Source: Adiantum capillus-veneris | Taxonomy: Eukaryota; Streptophyta; Polypodiopsida; Polypodiales; Pteridaceae | Assembly (NCBI GenBank): GCA_014529385.2 | Contig: CM043967.1 | Coordinates: 131,687,182-131,751,181 of the forward strand | Direction of reading: 5' to 3' | Length of the DNA: 64,000 nt | In this document: one piece after another, positions 11,051-21,268 of the stretch | Layout: every line of letters starts with the position of its first letter | Position numbering within the stretch: the stretch's first letter is position 1 | Notes under the pieces: generated by a model | Databases searched by the model: none | The model's input: only the letters and a program-made list of their open reading frames with translations | Told to the model about the DNA's origin: nothing | Program-made: the position numbers and the translations under genes

Positions 11051-12486
11051 ATGGCATCGTCGGGCTTTTCCATTTTCACTGGGGTTGAAGATGCAGAAAC
11101 CTGGCTGTAGGATTATGTTCTATTTGTGCTAGAGAGCAGATTGTCAAGAGATGAAGGCCCAATTCACGTTTTTTCACTCATGGTGTGTGGCAAAGCAAAA
11201 GGATGGTACAACGGATTGTGAAATTAAGAAAAGGCTGATTGGATGACTTTGGAAGCGGCTTTTGGATGCTAGTACGTTCCAAAGGCACGGTTGCATGAAG
11301 TAAAGAGGAAGTTAGACGATCTAAAGAAAATCTTGGATGGGGTTTTTCAAGCATTTGAGTGGGAGTTAGAAGCTCTTTAAGGACGGCTTATGGAGGTAAC
11401 TGCTGCAGATAATGTTGACTGTAGAATCGGCCTTTCAATGCTAGTGCGTGTCAAAGGTACAGTTGCATGAAGTAAAGCAAAATATAGATGGCCTAAAGAA
11501 AATCTTGGATGGTGTTTTTCAAGCATTTGAGTAGGAGTTCAAAGCTCTTTGGGGACAACTTATGGAGGTAATTGCTGCTGCAGATAATGTTGAGAAAATT
11601 CATGGATTGCCTACATAAGGATTTTTGAGATACAATTGAGGCGGATGGGCCTATGACGTATGTTGAAGCGGTTAATTTTGCAAGAGCCTGAACCAAGAAG
11701 ATCTTGAAGAAGCAACAAGCCAGACATGGTCTATCAAATGCCATGGTGCCTAAGCCAGTCAAAGCGGTGGAGGTAAAGGTGAAGCCGATGCTAGAGACTT
11801 TGTCGATGTGAGCGGAACCAAGGGTCTATGAATGCAAATATATGGAGTGGTTTCTATGTCTAAGATCCCATTTAGGTAAGTTCCTACAATGAAATAAGAT
11901 CAAGCGGTTCTAGATCAGGTAGAAGATGCATGGTCAAGCTCAGGTATGATTGGGCAAGCTCCATTGACGTGTACTAGAGAATAAAAGGTGCGGTTTGCAA
12001 ATTATGTTGAAGCAGTGAAGGTAAGGGAAATCCCAAACAGGCATGATAAGGAGAAAGAGATAGAAGAAGAGAGGGAAACAAGAGCAAGGAAGAGGAAGGC
12101 TAAAGTAGAAGATCAACCAAAGAGCAGCAAGAGGTGGCGACGAAGGAAAATAGGTCTAAAAGACTATCCTCTTGGCCAAGGTATTGAAGACTATGATATT
12201 GTCGATGACATACAAAATCAAAATGATAATATATATTTTCCTCATTTGGTTGCTTTGAACGCTAAATTGAGGAGGCAATGGAAAAAATGTGTGTGTACAC
12301 GTATTCCTTTCAAAAAGGAAAAGCATCAAAGTTGGGTGTCACCCTATAGATATGGTGCCGATAGTTAAAACTATGCTAGGAAAGAAGATGGAAGTACAAG
12401 CATATGTGGATGGTGATGCCCAAATGTGTGTCATGACCAAGGCTATCATGAAGGAGGTAGGTATCAATATGTCAGTGAATATGTGA
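11051..12486 (+). pseudogene. R3: gypsy gag-protease remnant (same superfamily as R8)
   Basis: The start ATGGCATCGTCGGGC at 11051 opens MASSGFSIFTGVEDAETWL, then VLFVLESRLSRDEGP and GKAKGWYNGL, which look like a retrotransposon gag core with several stops. From 11988 a basic stretch (EEERETRARKRKAK) leads to GLKDYPLGQGIEDYDIVDDI and FPHLVALNAKLRRQW. This aligns with NLQDFPLGHGM and WPQFVALCPQVRRDL of R8. The protease motif is AYVDGDAQMCVMTKAIM (about 12402-12452), equivalent to LVDGGAQICIM in R8. The frame ends at 12486 and nothing of pol follows. Confidence 0.65.
11265..11595 (+). repeat. Tandem duplication (172-bp unit) in R3 gag
   Basis: The unit starting GATGCTAGTACG at 11265 recurs starting AATGCTAGTGCG at 11437. 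Both copies share TCTAAAGAAAATCTTGG or its variant, then TTTTTCAAGCATTTGAGT and GCAGATAATGTTGA. The copies differ by scattered substitutions, so the duplication is old. Confidence 0.85.
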
Positions 12487-14250
12487 GGTCCCTAACCCAA
12501 AAGATTAGGGTGACTTGATAGACAACATTTCTTTATTCTCAATTTCCATTGATGGCACCTTGCTCTGATTCCACAAAGCAATAATACGAGCAAAAAAAGA
12601 GAGAAAGTCCTCTATCCATTGTGATTGTGGTTATAAGGTTCATACACCACAAGCCACGTCAAAAAATCAAAGGATTCTAATGGGATCTAATGCCTATATC
12701 ATAAAGATAAAATCTCATTGACATACCTAGGATCCATAAACAACGCCTTTTTTTCCATGTTGAAGAGGCACGACCCCCATTCATAAGTCCTAAATGTGAT
12801 ATAAGACTTATTCTAAACTAAATAGTAGTCTTGTGAAAAGTACTCCACTAATCAGGTCCACCCATCCGTAGACATAGTTTTGTTTGGATACTAGTCTCCC
12901 ACTTTTCGCACTGCACTCACCCGTTCTTCTTGTTTTCTAATTACTGCCACATTGTTTTACATGTACAAAAAATTTTCCTTTATTAATTCCAGGCACAAGT
13001 TTTTTCATACAACCCTTTAAACATCAACAAAACATTTCTTTCTCAAAAAGGGTCTAATAAAGAAAATTCTATAGTTCAACAAAAAGAATTAACCAATTTT
13101 CTTATGAGTTTGCCGCTACCCGCAGACTTTCTGTGACTAACCAACATAACCTTTGCAAGGGATTTACTTATTTGCTAGCCGTAAAATGTGCAAGCTTCTC
13201 GCATCACTAACTTCAATGGACAGAAAGAGAGCTGACAACCTCAACTTATTCTCCACTAACCACGGGATCATCTCGCTAATTGCGAATTCCATTTGGAAAC
13301 AAGATATTCCTTTCACTACTCTATGAAAACATATGTATGTTTTTTAAGGGAATGCCTAGACTTCACTCATTGGGTAGTATGTATAACGATCCAAAATTAT
13401 AAATTTATCTTACTAGATTAGCAACGAGTTCGACTACCTCCTTTGTTGGAAGTCGGACGACTTCAACTTCTTTCACAGTTTTGGGGCCATCGTATGGAGA
13501 TAGAGAAGAAGGGGAGAGAAAAAGAGAGCTCTAGAATATGAGGGACAACACAACGACCATAGAGATGGAATTGGAGTTGGAGATGGAGATCGGTTATGGG
13601 GAGAGAAGATAACTCCAGAGTCAAGGCAAGAGAGCTTCTATTTTTGAGAGCTTTTGTGTGTGTCTTGAATTTGAGAGGGGAGGGGCCTTTATATAGACTC
13701 TCAAAGTAAAAGTAAAAGCTAACAATAGTGTAAAGCAAGAAGATAAGTTCGCACATGTATATGGCTTTTTTAAAAAATTATTAATATTATTATTTTGCAC
13801 GCACGTATCTCGATGCACGATTTGGAGACTCTAATTTTACGAGAAGCTTATCTAGAAAGAAGAAAGAATATCTAATCTTGACTTACCCCTTCGCTTATCT
13901 AAACATATTACTTTTTTGCTCAAAATACTCCTTTCCTAAAAATACTCCTCCTTTCCAGTGGGACGGGTGTCTAACCTCACTCTTATCTTATTGTAGACAT
14001 AGCAAGAACCATGAATATAATTGTCAATCCATGGGATGAAGCTGACTAGACTAGTGCATAGAGGCTACAAGAGGTTGTCAATCTCTTGGAAAACAACAAA
14101 CAACTCGCATCTAACTCATGCTACACTCAAGTGACTGAAATCACCAAAAGCTAATCGCTCATCGGCAAACAAACCACATCCGTTACAGCATCAAATGACA
14201 TCCAAACGTAACGAAACTTCTATGACAAGTTTATAAGACCTAAGCACACA
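12487..14250. other. Unassigned intergenic stretch
   Basis: No reading frame here has recognisable content. On the minus strand a TATATAAAG box at 13687-13695 is followed by a CT-rich, leader-like tract, but only short frames follow. The text around 13190-13310 read on the minus strand gives an open stretch containing LRLSALFLSIEVSDARSL, which I could not place. Confidence 0.5.
13687..13695 (-). promoter_or_regulatory. Possible TATA box, minus strand
   Basis: The minus strand reads TCTATATAAAGGCCCC, a good plant TATA consensus, with a CT- and CA-rich leader-like region downstream. The first ATG downstream (13490) opens only a five-residue frame, so a real gene is not shown. It could equally be a promoter inside an unrecognised LTR. 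Confidence 0.35.
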
Positions 14251-14299
14251 TGCTTATGGTCTCAAATTCCACTTCAGGTCAAGTGTAAAAATTGCGATT

Positions 14300-14843
14300 A
14301 TTAACAGTAGTGGATTTTTGACCTAGTCATTTTTGACCCAGAATGCATCTAAATGCTTAGCAATGATGCCCCAATACCCTACTTATGATGAAATTAGGCC
14401 TTTGGTCGATGATGCCAAAAGCTACGAAATACCATGAATTGCTTACGTCAATGCGTAGAGCTATTACCTACGGTTGCAACGCAACAGAAGCGACTGCAAT
14501 GTGACAACTAGGGAGGGAGTAGGAAGCGCAGAAGGAGAGAAGTGAGTGTCGTTAGCTCACGCTATGTATTTCATTATCCAAAAACTTTATGATAACTTTA
14601 CAAATTTGGCTTTTATACCTTAGCCAAGGTTTTTGGTGGTCAAAACTAATAATCTGGGAGCTCTAACTAAAGACAGCTAACTAAAGACAGGTTGATACAA
14701 TTTGAAAGCTTATAGCCCCGACTCATCAATTACAATATTTATCTGGAAAATAGGAGTTACAATATTCCTTATTCATCAAAATAATAATTTTTTTTACAAT
14801 GCGAGCTCCAAAAAATGGTTTCTGAATTAGCTTGATGCTCACA
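14300..14843 (-). repeat. R4 3' LTR (minus strand, far end approximate)
   Basis: On the minus strand a purine run (GGCGAGGAGGGGGGAA) is followed by TGTGAGCATCAAGC, the form expected at a polypurine tract and LTR junction. The LTR carries a TATAAAAG box at 14610-14617 and a transcript-like leader beyond it. The far end is not fixed because the partner LTR is absent. Confidence 0.55.
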
Positions 14844-14860
14844 TTCCCCCCCTCCTCGCC
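14844..14860 (-). promoter_or_regulatory. R4 polypurine tract
   Basis: The minus-strand run of G and A directly precedes the TG start of the R4 LTR. It lies at the end of the upstream reading frame (DNTGEEGGNV). Confidence 0.6.
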
Positions 14861-15866
14861 TGTGTTGTCCCTTGACACAGCTTTATGGGCTGAAATATTC
14901 TTTGGGTTGACGAGACTGAGGAGGCGATCTTTGAGTGCATGCAAAGATTTCTCATATCTGATCTTTCTTTCTTTATCTGGAACCTACAAAAAATGCATGG
15001 TGACTCTGTTCGTGAGCTCGATGACTGAGTAGCCTACGAATCTGGAAATTAGGTTGCTGATCACTGGCCCAAAAATCTTCGTTCGCCAACTGAAGAGCCC
15101 TATATAGAACGCTTCCTCAAACGCCAACATATTGTGAGATGGCAAGAACATGCAGTGGGCGTAGAAGCCATAAAGGACTTCTTCGGAAGGTTGTCTGCTT
15201 AGGTCGTAGCATAGACCTTTATTTCCCTTGAGGAAGGACATCCACGGTGCTCTTGCTTGCTCTGGCTCGTGAAAAACTTCAATGCATGCGAGCAGCATAC
15301 GGAAAATTTTGTAGAGCATAGCACATGAAAGATCAGGGAAGCTTTTGAAGAATGCCATGGCGCCCGTTAGGGTTTTCACCATGTATTTCTCTGTCGGCGT
15401 TCCCTTTTTTGGAGTTGGCAATCTCGAATAATTTAGCCATGTAGGCCGCTTCTTTGTCATTGCTTCATGTGCTTGCCACGTCCTTACTCTTGGTATAGGA
15501 CAAAAAGTCGGGTCCTTCTGAAGTGTCGCAAGTCCTCTTGTGAACAGAATCAAGTTTCTAGGACTCTTGTTCAACCAGCTCTTTCTCCACTTGGGGTGGA
15601 CTTCTTCTACGTCTTCTGCTTGCATGTCTTTATATAGTCGTTCCTTAACCTGTAGCAGCTCTACCTTGATAAAGGGATATGGCAGTGATTGTTGATTCCA
15701 TTGTGCATTGATTTGGTTGGGAGTGAGTTGATAACATTGAATGAATGGAGAACTCTCAACTTCCAATCCATCGTTGCTTTCCACTCCTCATCCGTTTCTT
15801 GAGCGACCTGCTCCTTAAGTGCATCTTCTTCAGCTTTTGACAGCTAGACCATTGGCATTTGATCTA
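14850..15866 (-). pseudogene. R4: unrecognised ORF at the 3' end of an LTR element
   Basis: A 266-codon open frame runs on the minus strand from 15784 to a TAG at 14984-14986. The same frame continues beyond the stop (VPDKERKIRYEKSLHALKDR ... SAHKAVSRDNTGEEGG) to the polypurine tract, so the original protein was longer. Just upstream a different frame (KAEEDALKEQVAQETDEEW) looks like its displaced N-terminal part, which implies a frameshift near 15785. There is no ATG at the start of the open part. Visible content includes WLNYSRLPTPKKGTP, a hydrophobic CAMLYKIFRMLLACIEVF stretch and AFEEAFYIGLFSWRTKIFGP. I know no family for it. Its position between integrase-side sequence and a polypurine tract suggests an accessory 3' ORF. 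It is predicted soluble or peripherally hydrophobic, with no clear signal peptide. Confidence 0.5.
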
Positions 15867-16860
15867 AGCATGCATACTACTTCACATTTGTGCATAATAA
15901 AGAAAAAGAGAGTCTTATAAGACAAAACTTTTTTCATTTTAAACATTTGTACGTTTGCTTACTCTAGGGAAGCATTGTAAGCATTGACAAGGTTTAGGTT
16001 ATCCTTGAATTGTATGCCTTGCATCCATCTAGCATCTTCAAAAGGATAATTCTTAAACTTAATAAGATATCATCGGATAGTCTTACCGCCTCTTAATACC
16101 TTGTCTTCATGTCAGAGAATGGAATCAGGCTGCAGCACCTCTTCTTGATCCTCGATCTTCGGTGGGTCTTCAATAGTTGGTTCTTGAGGTGGCTCTCCTT
16201 TGTAAGGCTCACATGAAACCATTGTGTATGATCCAATGGTTGGGCAACTTGAGTTGATAGGCCATCTCATTGATTGGTCTAAGAATCTGGAAGGGACCTT
16301 AGTATCTTTTTGCTAACTTAGCATAGTACTTTTGGTGTGCCATAGGATTCTTGCCCGTCATGTGCCTTAATCGAGCCTTGAGAAATTTAAGTAAGACCCA
16401 ATCATTTTCTTTAAAGGCTTGGGATCTTCTGTGATTATCAGCAACAACCTTTTGCCTTTGCTGTGAGATAGCGATAGCATCCTTATCTTTTGGAAAGATT
16501 CTTGTAGGTCTCGGCTATACTCATCTGCAGCAAAGAACTTCCCGTGTACATTGAGTAGCAGGGGACTTTTTTATCTTCCCTCAATTACCTCGAAAGGTGC
16601 TTTTCCCGTGGAAGTATGTATAGTGTTGTTGTAGGCATACTCTACTAAGGGTAAGTACTTCTCCCATTGGGACCTTTGATCTACTTTCGTTACATAGGCT
16701 TTTAGTAGATCAAGAACTGTTAGGTTAGCTATTTCACTTGGCCATGCGTTTGCGGGTGATAGGCCGAAGAGAAATTTAACCTTGTCCCTAAATTCTCAAA
16801 GAGACCCTGGAAGACGTATGTTATTTCCAATCAAGGGGTTTTAATCAAGGTCTCAATCCA
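15866..16860 (-). pseudogene. R5: integrase C-terminus and chromodomain remnant of the R7 family
   Basis: The minus strand reads AISQQRQKVVADNHRR, FKENDWVLLKFLKARLR, GKNPMAHQKYYAKLAKRY and GPFQILRPINEMAYQLKLPN, which match the integrase tail of R7 at about 39630-39860 almost word for word. Upstream pieces match VPMGEVLTLSRVCLQQHYTY with frame breaks. Homology to the R7 3' non-coding sequence continues to ATGCATGCTTAGA near 15866, where R4 sequence begins. Many stops and frameshifts make it a pseudogene. Confidence 0.8.
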
Positions 16861-16869
16861 GTAGCAATT

Positions 16870-17259
16870 TTCGTGAGGGTGTAATGAGTGTGTTTTTGTG
16901 GTCATAGAGACGGTATACTCAAGCTCAATAGCAACAACTATAAAATATCTATTGATGCCTTTTTTTTCACCATCAGCACGGGGAAGGTAGTAGGTAGAAA
17001 CTACACTGTAAAGTTTCTGCTATCCTACCCAATTGTTGAATGGCCAGCACTGAAGTGCTCCTAAGGCTAATAGGTATTGACATAATGGTAGGCATTTCTT
17101 AAAAAATTCCAGTACTCCGCAGTCAGTGTTCTTCGGCTTCTCCAACATCAATTCTTTGTGTGGAAAAAGAATTAGCTCCCACTTCTGCTCTTTGACTATT
17201 CTTTTGATCCTAGTTGGCAACGTGGGTGCTGCATGATTGATATGAGGGAAATTAAGCAA
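16870..17259 (-). other. Short unrecognised open frames, minus strand
   Basis: Two consecutive open stretches (17259-17020 and about 17015-16870) read LPTRIKRIVKEQKWEL, CQYLLALGALQCWPFNNW and STYYLPRADGEKKGINRYF. I recognise no family. They abut the R5 integrase remnant and could be a fragment of another element or chance frames. Confidence 0.25.
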
Positions 17260-17454
17260 CGCAAAGTGCTTTTTTTATTTTAATAACTTCGTAGCTTTTT
17301 ACGCGGCATTTTCTTTATTTTTTTAGAGCTTTTATGTTTTAAAAAATAAATAAATCTAATGCCACGTGGTGGCTTCTGCGTTTAGATACTAGAAAAAGAG
17401 CCTTTGGCTCACCACGTAAAAACGTTTTTTAAAATTGATTTTTTTATAGACTTT

Positions 17455-17610
17455 AGAAGACCTAGTTCCCACCACATTAAAAAAACATTCAGATGTTGTA
17501 CTGACCATCTCAGGAAACCTCAAAAATCTATCCGACCAGAATTGGACTCAAGACCTTTCACTTTCTGTTCCCTCAAAGCCTCACCATTTCTCCCTCTCTC
17601 TTCCGGTTTT
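17455..17610 (-). repeat. Possible tRNA-derived SINE copy 1
   Basis: On the minus strand GTGAGGCTTTGAGG and GAGTCCAATTCTGG resemble degraded A and B boxes, followed by a body that matches copy 2 (CTCAGG/TTGGGATTGTC region and the GTGGTGGGA end). The similarity to copy 2 is clear by eye, but the tRNA origin is an inference from the box-like motifs. Confidence 0.4.
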
Positions 17611-17799
17611 TAAATCAAATTTGGAAGATTCTATTGGTAATCACACTAAACTCATGTAAACTTGCCTAATTTGCTTAAGGAAAGCTCAAAAGTTAACCGG
17701 GATTTTACGGTTTCTACCGATTAAAACACATTGTATTCCCCTTTTTTTTTTCTAGCAGAGCTCGGGAGAGAGTAGCCCTCTATCTTTCTATTACTCATC

Positions 17800-17975
17800 C
17801 ATCCCACCAAATTGGTCATAAAAAATACTTTAATGTCGTAAAGACAATCCCAAGAAACTCGGAAGATCTACTTCGACTAGAATTGAACTCGAGGAATTGA
17901 ACTTAAGGCCTCTTATTGCAATGCATTCCTAAGACTCTCTCAAATCAGTAAACTTTACAACTCTCTAGTCAAAAA
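17800..17975 (-). repeat. Possible tRNA-derived SINE copy 2
   Basis: The minus strand reads GCATTGCAATAAGAGGCC then AAGTTCAATTCC and AGTTCAATTCTAGTCG, close to a plant tRNA-like head with B box, followed by the same roughly 100-base body as copy 1. Both copies have the same orientation and lie about 350 bases apart. Confidence 0.4.
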
Positions 17976-17999
17976 CGAGCAAATAGATCATGCTAAACA

Positions 18000-18940
18000 G
18001 GCATTGTTATGTAGTGATTTGTTTGCAGATGCTCCTAACATGCCCATGCATATGCCCATATTATCCCTATTTTGGTACAAAATGTCAAAATATCTAGGAG
18101 TCTACAAGTACAAAAAGTTTGAAAAGGAAGGCAGTACTAGTGCTAAGTTAGTTGCCTCGGTCCCCATGAGGTCACTACGCTTTGTTTGGCTTGGGAGTTT
18201 AAAGCAAAGACAAAAGCAGGAAGTCACAAAGAGACAAAGACAAATACAAGATGGACAAAGATAACGGTATTAAATATTTGACAGAGGAGATCGGCATGGT
18301 ACATGTGGTGGCGACCACAATGTACACGTCACCAAATTTCTAGTCAAAAGGCATTGTCACCACTAGCTTTATCCAGAGAGAGGCTTCTGAGTGGCAAAGA
18401 GGGGAAAGAAGTTCTCCGTATAATTAATTTGGACACTTGCATTGGAGTTCAAGATATTGATGTTTGAACCTGTGGGTCGGAGTTCAAGGCACATGCATCT
18501 GGCAAGGAACTAATTAGACGTATCTAAACACTATAGATGAGTGCACCAATCCATTGTTGTTGGTTGGATTATGGACATGATGTGTTTCAAAGTTCATTTT
18601 CTTGGAGTTTTTGGACATGATGTGTTCATAGTTCACAAATAGGGATTCTTGGACGTACTGTGGTCTACAATTCAAATTTTCTATAAGGAAACCAATGCTC
18701 AAGATGGCATTCTTCTAAGGTACAAAGTTGAGGTTAGCAAATCTATAGAGGTGTATCCAGTAGTCTACAGCTACTTGGGTATCCATGGTAGCTTCTTCAT
18801 CCACTTGGTCTCACTGTTTATGTCCACTTGAGCTGTAGAGAGGGTGTTAGGGTTTTTGCATCTCAAGTGAACTACCCAAAGCAATTCCATTATTTATTTT
18901 ACTTATTTGTCAAAGTCTAGGTAGGGAAATTTACTGAGGT
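18000..18940. other. Unassigned stretch
   Basis: Open frames at 18004-18264 and 18649-18831 have no recognisable content. I see no LTR, RNA gene or domain here. Confidence 0.4.
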
Positions 18941-19011
18941 GGGTATATATGCGACCCCTTACCCCCATTGTACATAGTATTAGTTATCCATTGCCAAGGT
19001 TGATTGGTTCA

Positions 19012-19014
<3 letters not shown>

Positions 19015-19074
<60 letters not shown>
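19015..19074 (+). repeat. (TC)n microsatellite
   Basis: About thirty uninterrupted TC dinucleotides are followed by a C-rich run. A similarly long GA array lies 560 bases downstream. Confidence 0.98.
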
Positions 19075-19076
<2 letters not shown>

Positions 19077-19519
19077 CCGCCCCCCTTGGTCTCTATGCTT
19101 TTGCATCATCGACTTTGACATGCTCAAGATTATTTATCCCTTTATGTACCTTTGACCTAGGATATTAAATAGCAATTATCCTTGCTCTTTGAAAGACTTG
19201 TTTCCTTTGTTCCTAAGATTTTGATTGAATTCAGTTTATAAGAACTTTAATCAATTTCTCTTGTTCTCTTTTATTTTTCCCAGACTTAAGGTGGCCAATT
19301 TAATATGGAAAACAATTTTAGAAAATTATAATTAATTTGCATGACATGGTTTGTTCAGGATGTGAATCCCTTTCATGCAATACAAGAAAGGGGTTTTTCT
19401 TGTTCCTCTTTTAAAAACCTTGTACATGGATTTCAAGCTCATCCATGTGCCACTCAATTTTGTAGGAGCCCATACCCTCCACATCCAATTTGTCTTTATT
19501 TCTCTATTCTTTTATTATT

Positions 19520-19631
19520 CATGGGATGATGGTTTGATGTAAAACCCAATTCAATATATTGAAGTGAAAGGTTTTGGCTATGGAGGGTGGCGTCTTGGGT
19601 TTTTTGTGTAGAGAGCAGGGAGAAGAAGATG

Positions 19632-19694
<63 letters not shown>

Positions 19695-19842
19695 CGACAC
19701 AAAAGAAACACACGCTTTTTTGATTGACTGAAAGACTATACATATAAAGAGTTTAAAGTTTCCATGCAAAACTCCACTAATAAGCAGTTGTACCCAAATG
19801 CCATAGGGCACATTCCCATAGGTATGGGCTTGAAACCCAACA
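19520..19842 (-). repeat. Copia-like LTR, minus strand (far end approximate)
   Basis: The minus strand has a purine run (GGGTTTGAGGGGAGGA) then TGTTGGGTTTCAAGCCC, closely resembling the start of the R12 copia LTR (TGTTGGGGTATAAAGCCC). A TATATG stretch and the GA/CT array follow inside it. No coding region remains on its upstream side, so it is a solo or truncated LTR. Confidence 0.5.
19635..19691 (+). repeat. (GA)n microsatellite
   Basis: About 28 GA dinucleotides lie inside the minus-strand copia-like LTR. Confidence 0.98.
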
Positions 19843-20600
19843 GTCCTCCCCTCAAACCCAAACGAGACTCACCACTCTTATGACACTTTTCCATGAGTTT
19901 TAGGTTCTCTCACAAACAAGGGTTTTAGGTATACCCATAACCTGGTGCTACCACAATGAAACCCCCCCTCAAACACATAGGGTGTAGGTCAAAATAGCTA
20001 CCATCATATGGAGTTTTATGTTTACTTGCAAACCTTGTTTTGAGGTTTACCCAATAAACTCATGAAAAATGGTACAATAAGCTGAGAATACACAAAAAAT
20101 TGATAAGTTGGGAGGTCTGACCACTTATGTGTGATAGTGTCTATAACTTATACAAATTTGTCATGGCAATAATCGACAACTGATAAGCTAAAACAAATTT
20201 TTCCTCCATCCAGGGGTCCACATTTTTCATGCCTTGTGATCTAAAGTGCTTTAAAAATGGTATTTTGTTTGTTGTTCTTGCAGAGGTGCTCCTACTCTCA
20301 TGAGATCTCTATGTGCATATAATACACATCTCTCTGAATCCTCATAGAAGGCTCTTTTGGAGAAGCTACAAGCCTGGGCAGAGACATGACTAATCAAAAA
20401 TGAATTCAAAAGGAGGTGAGGGCAATGGGGGAAATAATATTCAATATTCGCATGTGAGAGCACACAAGAGGGAATGGGGGAAAGAAAGTAGAGCTTATTT
20501 CTCAAAAATGTAGAAGATTGAGATATGAAATCTTAGCCACTGCAGAGAGTGAAGTGCTATCATAACTAGATTACTTTTTAGGTTTTTCATAAACATACCT
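19843..20600. other. Unassigned stretch upstream of the copia-like LTR
   Basis: This should be the 3' coding side of the element owning the LTR at 19842, read on the minus strand, but I find no recognisable RNase H text. A second purine-rich run (GTTTGAGGGGGGGGTTTC on the minus strand, about 19959-19976) is visible. Confidence 0.35.
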
Positions 20601-21235
20601 TGTAATGAAGGAGATATTTAAAATATGTATGAAAAAGGAGAAAATGAATTTCCCATTATCTCTCTCTATGCTGACATGGCATTTCTTACAAGGCCCAAAT
20701 TTTAGTCCAAACGTTTCCTAATGAAACGGGAATTTCTAGTTCGTTTATCATGGCCGAGTCAAACGCATTAACAAGAGTTTGAGTGACATCTCTATAGGAA
20801 TGATCTTTAAAGCTTGCTCTCCTTTTGTTAGTTCCCTATATCTTAAATAGATATGGTCATAAACCCAAGCTTGAACCACTTTAAGTTGTCGCATAAATGA
20901 ACAATCCTATATAACCTCAAAAAATTTGTCCTTCCAAAAATCTACTATTGATGCAAACTTATGTTTGTATTCAATCCTAGAGAATGTGACTATTATTTGC
21001 TCTAGAATTTCCATAGGCTTTTCCACATAGCCATTTACTAACTACGGTTTCATGTGTATCTTTTGTAGAGTTGGTTCTCACCACTTTTTCTAGGTTTCGT
21101 TTGTAGTTATGGCTACGCTCAATCCATTATCAAGAATAGCCAATCATTTGAATTCTTTGTACTCCAAGGGAAAGATTTTTTTTCTTCTTCACCTTCTTAG
21201 TAATGTCCCACTTTATTTACAGGCACCGCCTATGT
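20600..21235 (-). pseudogene. R6: protease fragment of the R2 family
   Basis: The minus strand reads LAILDNGLSVAITTNET, then EKPMEILEQIIVTFSRIEYK, FASIVDFWKDKF, FMRQLKVVQAW and YDHIYLRYRELTK. This parallels the R2 protease (AILDSGAGIAIATK, RPLGLLEKVIVNFYGIQYQ, FAIVDFGKK, FMRQVQLIQD, YLYLKQ) in order. The active-site Ser is Asn here (D-N-G). Frameshifts and stops break it. The fragment ends just before the R7 5' LTR. Confidence 0.65.
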
Positions 21236-21268
21236 GTTCTTTTGTCCTATGTGTTTTGTTTCTAATCT

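Noticed and set aside
18949-19155. Open frame rich in Ser and Leu across the TC array
   Set aside because: The frame exists only because the TC array has no stops; its product is an artefact of the repeat.
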